From Actinospineispora eucalypti (GTDB lineage: Bacteria > Actinomycetota > Actinomycetes > Mycobacteriales > Pseudonocardiaceae): a DNA stretch of 64,000 nucleotides. Location: NCBI GenBank assembly GCA_014208095.1, contig JACHMT010000004.1, forward strand, positions 558,001 to 622,000, written 5' to 3'. The notes under the pieces are model-generated. The model made no database searches, was not told where the DNA came from, and was given only the letters and a program-made list of their open reading frames with translations. Below, piece after piece: positions 21,855-31,283 of this stretch; position 1 is the stretch's first letter; each line of letters starts with the position of its first letter. Both the position numbers and the translations under genes were made by a program.

Positions 21855-22241
21855 GTGGCAAGGCAACGGCCGGCGGACTTTCTGCCAGCATGTGTGCTGG
21901 CTCGGCCGGACTTCGTCGAGGCGTGTGCTGCGCGAGATCTCGGTGCTGTGTTGAGGCTGGCGAAGCAGTGGGGTGGGCTCGGGTTCTCGGCCTCGCACCT
22001 CGCGCGGCGGTGTGAGATGACCGTGTCCAGGGTTCAGGACTACGCCAACGGGCGAATCCAAGCGAAGCGGGTTGAGATCTTCGAGCGCGTTGCGGATGGT
22101 CTGCGCATCCCGGGCGCGATGTTCGATCTAGCTGCACGCCCCTGGGAGCGGGACAGCCAAGATTCTCACGTCGTGGAAGCCACACGGAGTGAACCCTCGA
22201 CGGAGGACGGAGAACTATCCGTGCTGCGCGCGAATTCATGA
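21855..22241 (+). CDS. XRE-type HTH protein, N-terminal half of an HTH-TPR regulator
   Basis: 128 residues from GTG 21855, preceded by gaggaagg. It carries an HTH with FSASHLARRCEMTVSRVQDYANGRIQAKRVEIFERVADGLRIP, the N-terminal domain of the large actinomycete HTH-TPR family. In those proteins the TPR part follows in one chain. Here the chain ends after an acidic linker, and the TPR part begins in another frame at an ATGA overlap. Either a frameshift split the gene or two coupled genes make a two-part regulator. Confidence 0.7.
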   Translation: MARQRPADFLPACVLARPDFVEACAARDLGAVLRLAKQWGGLGFSASHLARRCEMTVSRVQDYANGRIQAKRVEIFERVADGLRIPGAMFDLAARPWERDSQDSHVVEATRSEPSTEDGELSVLRANS

Positions 22242-23218
22242 AACTCAGTGCCGAGCTTGCCGCTACAAGCGTGGTGGCGGGACTGCCCTCCGGAGTTAGC
22301 GGTGACAAGATCGGCGCGACGTCGGTGGACGAGCTTCGAGCCAGCTTCGCTCGACTGCGCCTGCTCGATGACCAGCTCGGCGGCGGCGACACGTTCCGGG
22401 TGTATCTATCGGAAGTGGAGAACCTGGCGGCCCTCCTTAAGCGCGGTGGGTTCGCTACGCCGGTGCAGCGGGAGCTGCAAATTCTGTTCGCGGAACAGAC
22501 TCAGCAAGCCGGGTGGGCCGCGTTTGACGCAGGGTGGCAGCAAAAGGCGACGAGCTTGTTCGAGCGGAGTTTTGAGGCGGCCAAGGAGGCGAACTCTGCC
22601 GAGCTGGCAGGCAACGCCCTGGCGCTCCGCTCGTATCAGCTTCTGTCGAACGGGACTCTCGCTCCCGAACTCACCGACAAATCGCTCATGATCGCCGCGG
22701 ACACGGTCCACCCGGCGGTGAAGTCGCTGCTCTACCAGCGTGGTGCTTGGACCTATGCCGTCGCCGGCCGAGTCGGGCAAACTGCCGAGGCCCTCGGCCG
22801 CGCCAGCGAGGCACTTGCCGACTCAGCGGCGGCCGGGCCGGCGCCCGATTGGGCTGCGTGGGCGCACAATCCGCTGGAACTGCAAATCATGACCGGCCGG
22901 TGCTGGTCGGTTCTGCACAGGCCGATCCGAGCGATCACGGCGCTAGAAGCGGCCATGGGACAGTACGACGACAGCCACGCCCGCGATAAGGCGCTGTACC
23001 TTTCCTGGCTCGCCGATGCCTACCTGGACGCGGGCGAGGTCGAGCACGCGGCGGTGGTAGCGGGCCGCGCGCTCGACCTTGCGACGAACGTCGCGTCGAC
23101 CCGTCCACGTGAGCGGTTTGCGGCGCTGCTCGGCCGGCTTGAGCCGCACAAAACCGTGGCGGAGGTTGGCGAGCTATTCGTGCGTAGTCCGCTCGACCCA
23201 GTCCAGGTAGGGAGCTAG
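22238..23218 (+). CDS. TPR-like protein, C-terminal half of an HTH-TPR regulator
   Basis: 326 residues from an ATG that overlaps the HTH stop (ATGA). The body is alpha-helical with TPR-like helices: RASFARLRLLDDQLGGGDTF, RELQILFAEQTQQAGWAAFD, FEAAKEANSAELAGNALALR, YLSWLADAYLDAGEVEHAAVVA. The N-terminal MKLSAELAATSVVAGLP resembles the linker that joins HTH to TPR in full-length homologs. No DNA-binding part of its own. The 3' end overlaps the convergent cutA by 45 bp. Confidence 0.75.
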   Translation: MKLSAELAATSVVAGLPSGVSGDKIGATSVDELRASFARLRLLDDQLGGGDTFRVYLSEVENLAALLKRGGFATPVQRELQILFAEQTQQAGWAAFDAGWQQKATSLFERSFEAAKEANSAELAGNALALRSYQLLSNGTLAPELTDKSLMIAADTVHPAVKSLLYQRGAWTYAVAGRVGQTAEALGRASEALADSAAAGPAPDWAAWAHNPLELQIMTGRCWSVLHRPIRAITALEAAMGQYDDSHARDKALYLSWLADAYLDAGEVEHAAVVAGRALDLATNVASTRPRERFAALLGRLEPHKTVAEVGELFVRSPLDPVQVGS

Positions 23219-23494
23219 ACCAGCGGCGAGCGGAATCGCCGTGATCTCCGGGTTCGTCCACTCGTGCTGCTCTACGAGGTGCTTCTCAAGCTCGGCGTAT
23301 CGGTCCTCGGTGGTCTTGAGGATGACCTGCCACTCCTCACCGGTGCCGAACTCGCCCAGATGCCAGAACGTGCTCGTGACGGGACCAACCACCTGGCCGC
23401 CGGCGGCCAGCCGCGCCTCGACCGCGCCGCGTGCCAATTCGGTCGCGACCTCCTTGCTCGGCGCTGCTACTTGGACCTGCCAAACCTGTGCCAT
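23174..23494 (-). CDS. cutA: CutA1-type divalent cation tolerance protein
   Basis: 106 residues. CutA1 features: QVQVAAPSKEVATELARGAVEARLAAGGQV, then STFWHLGEFGTGEEWQVILKTTEDRYAELEKHLVEQHEWTNPEI and a C-terminal YLDWVERTT. Homologs form trimers with a ferredoxin-like fold and are linked to copper tolerance in E. coli, though their real role is unclear. The usual CuxVN metal motif region has changed (EARLAAGG without Cys), as is common outside Proteobacteria. Confidence 0.85.
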   Translation of the reverse strand: MAQVWQVQVAAPSKEVATELARGAVEARLAAGGQVVGPVTSTFWHLGEFGTGEEWQVILKTTEDRYAELEKHLVEQHEWTNPEITAIPLAAGLAPYLDWVERTTHE

Positions 23495-23549
23495 GCCATC
23501 CGAGGTTAGTGCCCAGGACAGTGGCGGTTGCTCGTTCGGTCTACCGGGG

Positions 23550-24197
23550 TCAGCCGGCGGGTTGGGGCGGCGGGAGCAGCTCGGCCACGGTGCGGCCGGA
23601 GCTGTGCAGTTTGTCGCCGAGGCCGTTCAGTGCGTCGCCGACGGCGCCCAGGATGTCGGAGATCTCGCGTAGCGAGGCGGAGAGCAGGTCGAGGTTGCCG
23701 GCGACGCCGGTGACCGTGGCCGCGCCGTCGTTCAGCGTCCGCGCCGGGCCTTCCAGCGGCTTGGTGCTGCCGACGTCCAGGCCGGAGATCACGTCGAACC
23801 CGGCGACCATGGTGAACTTCGGCTCGAAGCTCGGGATGTCGATCTCGTTGAGCTGGGTGGCCACGCCGGTGAGCATGGCGGCGGCCGCGCCCAACTGGTC
23901 CTTGGTGGAGGCCATCACGTCGGCGCCGCCGGTGAGCGCGCCCCGGGCACCGCCGCCGCCGTCCGGCCCGATCAGCGCGCGGGCGGCGTTGGCGGCCTGC
24001 TCGCCGGCCTCGGCCAGCCCGGTGCCGACCGTGTTCAGCAGCTCCGGCAGCTGGTGCAGCAGGCCGGCCGCGCCGTCCGGCAGGTCGCGCAGCAGCTGGA
24101 GCAGGCGACCGAAGTCGTCCTGGTTCTCGAGGAAGAAGTTGACCGCCCGCTTGACCTCGTCGATGTTGAGGTCGGTGAACAGTTTGCCAAGATCCAC
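23550..24197 (-). CDS. hypothetical helical protein
   Basis: 215 residues from GTG 24197. I do not recognise a family. The text is mostly amphipathic helix with Gly/Ala-rich turns (LLQLLRDLPDGAAGLLHQLPELLNTVGTGLAEAGEQAANAA), a central VMASTKDQLGAAAAMLTGVATQLNEID and a C-terminal LLSASLREISDILGAVGDALNGLGDKLHSSGRTV. This recalls coiled or pore-edge proteins with repeated 20-residue helices. No signal peptide. It lies 67 bp downstream of a lipoprotein gene on the same strand, so they may be co-transcribed. Confidence 0.65.
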   Translation of the reverse strand: MDLGKLFTDLNIDEVKRAVNFFLENQDDFGRLLQLLRDLPDGAAGLLHQLPELLNTVGTGLAEAGEQAANAARALIGPDGGGGARGALTGGADVMASTKDQLGAAAAMLTGVATQLNEIDIPSFEPKFTMVAGFDVISGLDVGSTKPLEGPARTLNDGAATVTGVAGNLDLLSASLREISDILGAVGDALNGLGDKLHSSGRTVAELLPPPQPAG

Positions 24198-24264
24198 GGC
24201 CGGAAGTTTATGAGTCACGACGGCCGTCCGCGTCGCCCCCACCGGGTGAATCCCGGGGCCGGTT

Positions 24265-24753
24265 TCAGGGTTGGTAGAGCTCGGACACCCGGTCGATGTG
24301 ATCGGTGCCGTCGACGTGCAGCCGGGCCAGCACCGAGGTGCCCCGGGACAGCACGGCGACCAGCTGCTCGCGGGTGCACGGGCGGTTGCCGTCGCCCCGG
24401 TCGTCCACGGTGATCTCGGTCGAGCACAGGGTGAGCGCGCTGAGCACGGTCGGCCGGGCGGCCAGCGGGAGCCGGTGCGTGGCGGAGTCCGAGGGGTCGG
24501 GTTCGTAGTGCCCGTTGTCGGCGCCGCCGGCGACCCGGTGCACCACCTGGAAGCGGACCATCCCGGCGGCCGCGTCGAAGCCGACCAGTTGGGCGGTGAC
24601 GTCGGTGTTCGGGAATCGCAACTGGGACGCGGACGGCGGGGCGGCGGACGGCGGGGCGGCCGGAACCTGGGGGCCGCCGCACGCGGCCAGGGAGAACGCG
24701 GCGACGCCGGCCAGCAGGAGGCCCTCGGCGGCGCGGATCGCACGGTTGGTCAC
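24265..24753 (-). CDS. putative lipoprotein
   Basis: 162 residues from GTG 24753. The signal peptide ends in a lipobox, FSLAACGG, with the lipid cysteine near residue 25. A Pro/Ala/Ser linker follows, then a domain with two further cysteines (LTLCSTEI and NRPCTREQ) that may pair. The fold is not recognised. Probably anchored outside the cytoplasmic membrane. It precedes the helical hypothetical gene by 67 bp. Confidence 0.7.
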   Translation of the reverse strand: MTNRAIRAAEGLLLAGVAAFSLAACGGPQVPAAPPSAAPPSASQLRFPNTDVTAQLVGFDAAAGMVRFQVVHRVAGGADNGHYEPDPSDSATHRLPLAARPTVLSALTLCSTEITVDDRGDGNRPCTREQLVAVLSRGTSVLARLHVDGTDHIDRVSELYQP

Positions 24754-24827
24754 GATCGGAGAAGCTACCGACCCGGCGCTCCAATGCAAAGATCTTTGCG
24801 TTGTCCGATAGGCGACACAAGTCTGCT

Positions 24828-26508
<1,681 letters not shown>

Positions 26509-26529
26509 TATCTCACTTAGCGTGAGGTG

Positions 26530-28143
26530 ATGCCGAGCCCAATGCTGCGCCGCGCCGCCGACTACCAGGAACTGTGGCACCAGATCGACTTCGCCACGCT
26601 GGACATCCCGGAGCGGTTCAACATGGGGGTGGCCTGCACCGACGTCAACGATCCCTCGGCCCGGGCGCTCACCGTGGTCAACCGCGACCGGACCAGCCGG
26701 GACTACACCTTCGGTGAGGTCACCGAGCAGGCGAACCGGCTGGCCAACGCGCTGATCGCGCTGGGCATCGGGCGCGGCGACGTGGTCGGCGTGGTGAACC
26801 CGGCCTCGTTCGAGACCGGCAGCGCCTACATGGGGCTGCTCCGGATGGGCGCGGTCGCGCTGCCGCTGTCCTCGCTGTTCGGCCCGGACGCGCTGCGCTA
26901 CCGGCTGGACAACGCGGGCGCTCGCGCGGTGATCACCTCGGCGGCGAACGCGCCCAAGGTGCGCGAGGCGCTGGCCGGCGCGCCGGACGTGCCGCTGCTG
27001 GTGATCGACGGCGCGGGGGAGGGGGAGCACGACTACCGGCGGGCCCTGGCGGCGGCGTCGCCCGCGTTCACGCCGGTGGAGACGGCGGCGGAGGACCCGG
27101 CGTTCCTGATCTACACCTCGGGCACCACCGGCGACCCCAAGGGGGCGCTGCACGCCCACCGGATCGTGTTCGGGCACATCCCGGCGTTCGAGACGATCTT
27201 CGAGTTCTACCCCCAGGCGAACGATGTGCTGTGGTCGCCGGCGGACTGGGCGTGGATCGCCGGGATCATGGACATCCTGGTGCCCGCCTGGTTCTACGGC
27301 CTGCCCGTGGTGGTGGACCTGGACGGCGCGTTCAACGCGGAGCGCGCGGTGTGGCTGATGCGCGAGTTCCGGGTGACGTTGACGCTGCTGCCGGCCACCG
27401 CGCTCCGGGTGATCCGGGCCTCCGGGTTGCCCGGCGGCGACTTCGCCTACCGCTCGGTGTGCTCCGGCGGGGAGGCGTTGGGCGCGGAGCTGCTGCGGTG
27501 GAGCGAGGAGTTCTTCGGCTGCACGGTGAACGAGGGCTACGGGCAGACCGAGCTGAACGCGTGCATCGGCAACTGCGCGACGGTGTACCCGGTGAAGCCG
27601 GGCTCGCTGGGCCGGTCGCTGCCCGGAGCGGTCGCCGTGGTGCTGGACGCGGACGGCAACCCGGTGCTGGACCAGCTGGGCGAGATCGCCGTCGACCGGC
27701 GGCACCCGAGCACCATGCTGGAGTACTGGCGCAACCCGTCGGCGACCGCCGAGAAGTTTCACGGAAACTGGCTACTCACCGGTGACTTGGGCAAACAGGA
27801 CACCGACGGTTACATCTGGTTCGAGGCGCGCAAGGACGACGTGATCAACTCGGCCGGCTACCGGATCGGCCCCGGCGAGATCGAGAGCAGCCTCGGCGCG
27901 CATCCGGCGGTGGCCATGGCGGCGGTGATCGGCGTGCCGGACGAACGGCGCGGCCAGGTCCCGAAGGCCTTCGTGGTGCCCCGCGACGGCTACGCCGGGG
28001 ACGACGCGCTGGCCGACCAGCTGCGTACCCACGTGCGCGAGCGGCTGGCGCCGCACGAGGTGCCCCGGCAGATCGTGTTCCTGGACGACCTGCCGAAGAC
28101 CACCACCGGCAAGATCATGCGCCGGGCATTGCGGGACCTCTAA
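26530..28143 (+). CDS. acyl-CoA synthetase (AMP-forming)
   Basis: 537 residues from ATG 26530; ATG 26542 is an alternative. ANL ligase motifs: P-loop YTSGTTGDPKGALHAH, EGYGQTELN, WLLTGDLGKQD, DDVINSAGYRIGPGEIE and catalytic lysine in PKTTTGKIMRR. The sequence resembles medium-chain acyl-CoA or acetyl-CoA synthetase-like ligases (ACSM group) of actinobacteria. It follows the membrane protein gene with an 18-bp gap, probably one transcript. Its stop overlaps the convergent NTF2-like gene by 4 bp. Confidence 0.88.
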   Translation: MPSPMLRRAADYQELWHQIDFATLDIPERFNMGVACTDVNDPSARALTVVNRDRTSRDYTFGEVTEQANRLANALIALGIGRGDVVGVVNPASFETGSAYMGLLRMGAVALPLSSLFGPDALRYRLDNAGARAVITSAANAPKVREALAGAPDVPLLVIDGAGEGEHDYRRALAAASPAFTPVETAAEDPAFLIYTSGTTGDPKGALHAHRIVFGHIPAFETIFEFYPQANDVLWSPADWAWIAGIMDILVPAWFYGLPVVVDLDGAFNAERAVWLMREFRVTLTLLPATALRVIRASGLPGGDFAYRSVCSGGEALGAELLRWSEEFFGCTVNEGYGQTELNACIGNCATVYPVKPGSLGRSLPGAVAVVLDADGNPVLDQLGEIAVDRRHPSTMLEYWRNPSATAEKFHGNWLLTGDLGKQDTDGYIWFEARKDDVINSAGYRIGPGEIESSLGAHPAVAMAAVIGVPDERRGQVPKAFVVPRDGYAGDDALADQLRTHVRERLAPHEVPRQIVFLDDLPKTTTGKIMRRALRDL

Positions 28144-28601
28144 CGGCGCAGCCTGTTGCGGACGAAGGTGAACAGCGCCGACGGGCGGGTGACGATCCCC
28201 TTGACCAGCGGCAACGGGTCGAAGTAGGCGATCCGCTGGCGGACCTTGCCGTGCTCCAGCCGGATCCGGTCCAGGCTGATCCAGCTGAACGGTCGGCCGC
28301 CGAGCGTGCCGGACAGGCGCAGCTCGATGTACACCACGCCGTCCCGGTGGCCCCAGCTGACGATCTCCCCGGTCAGGTCGGGCATCAGCGAGAACAACCG
28401 GCGCCAGAACGCGGCGGCCTCGGCGTGGCCGTGCACGGGCGCCTCCACCGGCTGGATGAACTCGACGTCCGGGTGCACCAGCTCGTTCAGCCGTTCCGGG
28501 GTGGGCTCGGCCCAGAACTCGCCGAACCGCCGGACGAAGTCGACCGCCTCGGCCTCGCCGTGCGGGTCCTCGATGCGGGCTTTCTCCTCAATCGTGCTCA
28601 T
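28140..28601 (-). CDS. NTF2-like/SnoaL-type protein
   Basis: 153 residues. Cone-shaped NTF2 fold indicated by FVRRFGEFWAEPTPERLNELVHPDVEFIQPVE, then HGHAEAAAFWRRLFSLMPDLTGEIV and a beta-rich C-terminus (VVYIELRLSGTLGGRPFSW...DRIRLEHGKVRQRIAYFD). These proteins are isomerases, cyclases or accessory subunits. It is convergent with the acyl-CoA synthetase. An AT-richer stretch follows upstream (28602-28670) and likely carries its promoter. Confidence 0.75.
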   Translation of the reverse strand: MSTIEEKARIEDPHGEAEAVDFVRRFGEFWAEPTPERLNELVHPDVEFIQPVEAPVHGHAEAAAFWRRLFSLMPDLTGEIVSWGHRDGVVYIELRLSGTLGGRPFSWISLDRIRLEHGKVRQRIAYFDPLPLVKGIVTRPSALFTFVRNRLRR

Positions 28602-29255
28602 GCAAAAACCCTAAGCGCGGCGGCCCCGCTCTGTCTAGATACAGACTGTTTGTATTTTTCTTTTGGCAATTCCCCTGTGGTGTTGCGCTGCGGGGCGTCG
28701 CTGCGTGGATTCGTTCCGTGACGGCGGTGGCGGTTTGGTGAGGTTTCGGTCTGGCGCGGTGCCGGTCCAGGGCGGCTTGGGCGGCGCGGCGGGGCGGTCT
28801 CCCGCGGCTCGGGTACGGCCCGTTGCGCCGCTGTTGGGTGCGCACCTGGCGGCTCGTTCGCTACGCACCGTGACGGCCGGGCCGGCCCTCGCGCGGGTTC
28901 GGGCCGCCATCACTCGCCGAGCGCTGGTTCAGTCCGGTTGGATCATGGAATCCGCCGGACTGAGCTTGCGCTCGGTGAAGCCGCCCGCCTGGCTGCCCAC
29001 CGCCGCGCCCTCCGTTCGCGCTCCGTCCGACCACGGTCCGTGACCGAGGCGCGGGCCGGCGGCCGCCCGAAACCGGTCGGCCCGACACCATGGCACGGGA
29101 GATCGCCCCGCCGCGCCGTCCAGGCCGATCTCCGAGCCGGCACCCGGCTCAACTGAAGATCGACATCAACCTCACGCACCTTTCGAAGCCCAAAAAGGGC
29201 CGTGAGGTTGATGTGGATCTTGATCCCGGGCGGGAACTGGCGGCGTCGGGAGGGC
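28602..29255. other. 654-bp gene-free stretch
   Basis: The first 70 bp are unusually AT-rich (ctagatacag, gtatttttcttttgg) and probably hold the promoter of the NTF2-like gene. The middle, 28690-29150, is very GC-rich; its ORFs on both strands are low-complexity Arg/Ala strings without motifs, so I see no gene. The end holds a 20-bp inverted repeat (29157-29220). It may be a decayed gene. Confidence 0.5.
29157..29220. repeat. hairpin with 20-bp arms after the DUF2236 gene
   Basis: Arm 29157-29176 (AGATCGACATCAACCTCACG) pairs with 29201-29220 at 19 of 20 positions across a 24-nt loop. It lies 36 bp beyond the stop codon of the minus-strand MpaB-like gene. No second copy was seen here. Confidence 0.65.
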
Positions 29256-30497
29256 TCAGTTGGGCAGGGCGCCGATGGCGGGTTTGGCGGCGCCGAAGCG
29301 GCGGTTCATCTCGCGTTCGGCGAACCGGCCGTTGACCCGTTCCAGCAGGCGGCGGCCGGCCCGGATGCGGGCGACCAGGCCGGACTCCAGCAGGTTCCGG
29401 GCGACAACCCCCGGGATGGCCCAGACCGGCGTGATCGGCAGCTCCAGGTCGCGCATGCCCTCCTTGCGCAGGAAGTAGCGCAGCATGCTGAGCAGGCGCA
29501 ACCGCGTGTAGGTGGAGCGCGCCTTGTTGAACCGGCCGTACCGCAGCGTGCGCATGCCCTCGACCAGTGACCCGCTGAGCGCCGCGCCGGCCGGCGTGAC
29601 GTCGCCCTGCGCCAGGATCACGTGGTACATGAACGCGGTCTGCTCGCGTTCGGTGTCGAACAGCCAGTCCTCGTCGACGCCCATCAGCCAGCCCACGTAG
29701 CGGCCCAGGTGCATGATCGCGTGCGCTTCCTTGGGCGGCACGATCCAGCCGAGCAGCCGGGCACCGATGAGCAGGATGCAGAAGAACAGCGCGAGGGTGG
29801 CGGCCTGGTCGCTCTGGTTGATCGGCAGGCCCCACCGCCCGGTATCCCAGCGGCCGTTGCGCTCGAACCGGTCGTTCATCAGCGCGTGCATCGCGCGCAC
29901 GTGCACGGTGAGCTTGAAGCCCTCGCCGTCGCGGCGCATCGCGCCCGGCTGATGGGTCGCCAGCGCCCACTTCTGGGTCTCGCCGAGCCGGCGCATCGCG
30001 GTGGAGCCGGTCAGGCCGCCGGTCTCCACCAGCAGGTCGGCCGGCCCGCCGAAGCGGTAGCCGCCGATCAGGGACAGCTGGAGCAGCACGTCGCTGGCCA
30101 CCCGGTTCATCCGGCGCAGTGCGCGGGCGCCGTGCTCGAGCAGCTCGAAGTCCACCCACTCGGGCACCTCGTCGACCACGGCGAAGAACCGGCGCAGCGC
30201 GGCCGGCGCGTCCGGCACGCCGTCGATGCCGTGTTCCAGCGCGCGGTGGAACTGGGCCATGGTGACCCGCTCCGGGTCGCCCTTGCGCCGGCCCATCGCC
30301 CGGGCCAGCTCGGCCCCCAGCTCGTCGCGGGCGAACATGCGCCGGCCCAGCCGGTCCATCAGCGCGGGATCCGGCTCGCGCACCCGGCCGAGCACCTTCA
30401 GCGGGAAGGCCAGTCGCGCGTTGCGCTTCGGCGCCGCCCGGAACCGGCCGGGGTAGGCCGCGCTCCCGGTGTTCTCGTGTGCCACTTCCGCCACCAT
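29256..30497 (-). CDS. MpaB-like oxygenase (DUF2236)
   Basis: 413 residues from ATG 30497. Features of the DUF2236/MpaB (latex-clearing protein-like) family: GGYRFGGPADLLVETGGLTGSTAMRRLGETQKWA, LTVHVRAMHALMNDR, NQSDQAATLALFF and EAHAIMHLGRYVGWLMGVDE. The Arg and His residues in these stretches are where relatives bind heme. Relatives cleave or oxygenate polyisoprene, or act in secondary metabolism. It is divergent from a tetR gene with a shared dyad between them, so the regulator probably controls this enzyme. Confidence 0.82.
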   Translation of the reverse strand: MVAEVAHENTGSAAYPGRFRAAPKRNARLAFPLKVLGRVREPDPALMDRLGRRMFARDELGAELARAMGRRKGDPERVTMAQFHRALEHGIDGVPDAPAALRRFFAVVDEVPEWVDFELLEHGARALRRMNRVASDVLLQLSLIGGYRFGGPADLLVETGGLTGSTAMRRLGETQKWALATHQPGAMRRDGEGFKLTVHVRAMHALMNDRFERNGRWDTGRWGLPINQSDQAATLALFFCILLIGARLLGWIVPPKEAHAIMHLGRYVGWLMGVDEDWLFDTEREQTAFMYHVILAQGDVTPAGAALSGSLVEGMRTLRYGRFNKARSTYTRLRLLSMLRYFLRKEGMRDLELPITPVWAIPGVVARNLLESGLVARIRAGRRLLERVNGRFAEREMNRRFGAAKPAIGALPN

Positions 30498-30509
30498 GCA
30501 ACTATGCTG

Positions 30510-30540
30510 ACACGAATATTTGCTCGCTTTCAATTCGTGT
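30510..30540. promoter_or_regulatory. TetR operator candidate between DUF2236 and tetR genes
   Basis: ACACGAAT (30510-30517) and ATTCGTGT (30533-30540) are perfect 8-bp arms 15 bp apart in an AT-rich 58-bp divergent promoter region. It starts 13 bp from the DUF2236 ATG and ends 15 bp before the tetR ATG. Confidence 0.6.
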
Positions 30541-30555
30541 TTAGAAGGAGTCCGG

Positions 30556-31194
30556 ATGGCCGTGCGGCGCCGGCAGAGCCGGCGGGAGCCCAAGCAGGCC
30601 CGTTCCCGGGAGATGGTGGAGCGGATCGTCGCGGCCGGCCAGGCGGTTCTGCTGGACAAGGGCTACGACGGGGTCACCACCAACCACATCGCGGCGGCCG
30701 CCGGGATCAGTCCGGGATCGCTGTACCAGTACTTCCCGGACAAGGAGGCCATCCTCACCGAGGTGCTCGAGCGGTACACGGAGGGCCTTCGTGCTCGCAT
30801 TTCACGCGCGTTTCTCGGCACGCTCACCCGGCCGTCGGTGGCCGACTCGGTGCGGGACAACCTGAACGCGTTGCTGGACGCGTTCTCCGAGCGCGCGGAC
30901 CTGCTGCGGGTCCTGGTCCGGCAGATGCCGCTCAGCGCGGACAACCGGCACCTGGCGTTCCGGCACCAGGTCGACGACCTGGTGGTGGCCGCGCTCAGCT
31001 CGCTGCCCGGCGTGCCGGACGACCGGCCGCTGGACGCGATCGCCTGGGTGCTGGTGCGAACCGTGGAGCACGCCACCACCAGCTACGTGCTCGAGCGGCC
31101 GCCGATCGCCCGGGACGCGGTGGTGGACGAGCTGACCGCGCTGATCACCGGTTACCTGTGGAGCCGCCTGAGAGTCGCCGACGCTCGCCCCTGA
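30556..31194 (+). CDS. TetR family regulator
   Basis: 212 residues from ATG 30556 (agaaggag upstream). HTH: ARSREMVERIVAAGQAVLLDKGYDGVTTNHIAAAAGISPGSLYQYFPDKEAILTEV, typical of TetR helix 1-4. The C-terminal ligand domain has ELTALITGYLWSRLR at the end, resembling regulators of lipid or hydrophobic-compound genes. Divergent from the MpaB-like oxygenase, whose promoter it probably represses along with its own through the 30510-30540 dyad. Confidence 0.85.
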   Translation: MAVRRRQSRREPKQARSREMVERIVAAGQAVLLDKGYDGVTTNHIAAAAGISPGSLYQYFPDKEAILTEVLERYTEGLRARISRAFLGTLTRPSVADSVRDNLNALLDAFSERADLLRVLVRQMPLSADNRHLAFRHQVDDLVVAALSSLPGVPDDRPLDAIAWVLVRTVEHATTSYVLERPPIARDAVVDELTALITGYLWSRLRVADARP

Positions 31195-31245
31195 CGCTCT
31201 TGACGCCGGAGGACCGCCCACGCACACTGACCTCGCGGAAATCGT

Positions 31246-31262
31246 ATTCCGTAATACGGAAT
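31246..31262. promoter_or_regulatory. operator candidate upstream of dctA
   Basis: ATTCCGTAATACGGAAT, a 17-bp near-perfect palindrome with a TAA centre, ends 21 bp before the dctA start. TTCCG...CGGAA dyads are typical of IclR- or GntR-type regulators. No such regulator gene is adjacent. Confidence 0.6.
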
Positions 31263-31283
31263 TAACATAACCGGGAGGTCGGC

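Noticed and set aside
21348-23220. Integrative element with attachment sites at tRNA-Phe
   Set aside because: No integrase, excisionase or direct repeat of the tRNA 3' end is visible, so only a possible stub is reported as a finding.
28690-29150. Possible gene in the large gap before the MpaB-like gene
   Set aside because: Frames on both strands are Arg/Ala/Pro-rich without motifs or ribosome sites; nothing supports translation.
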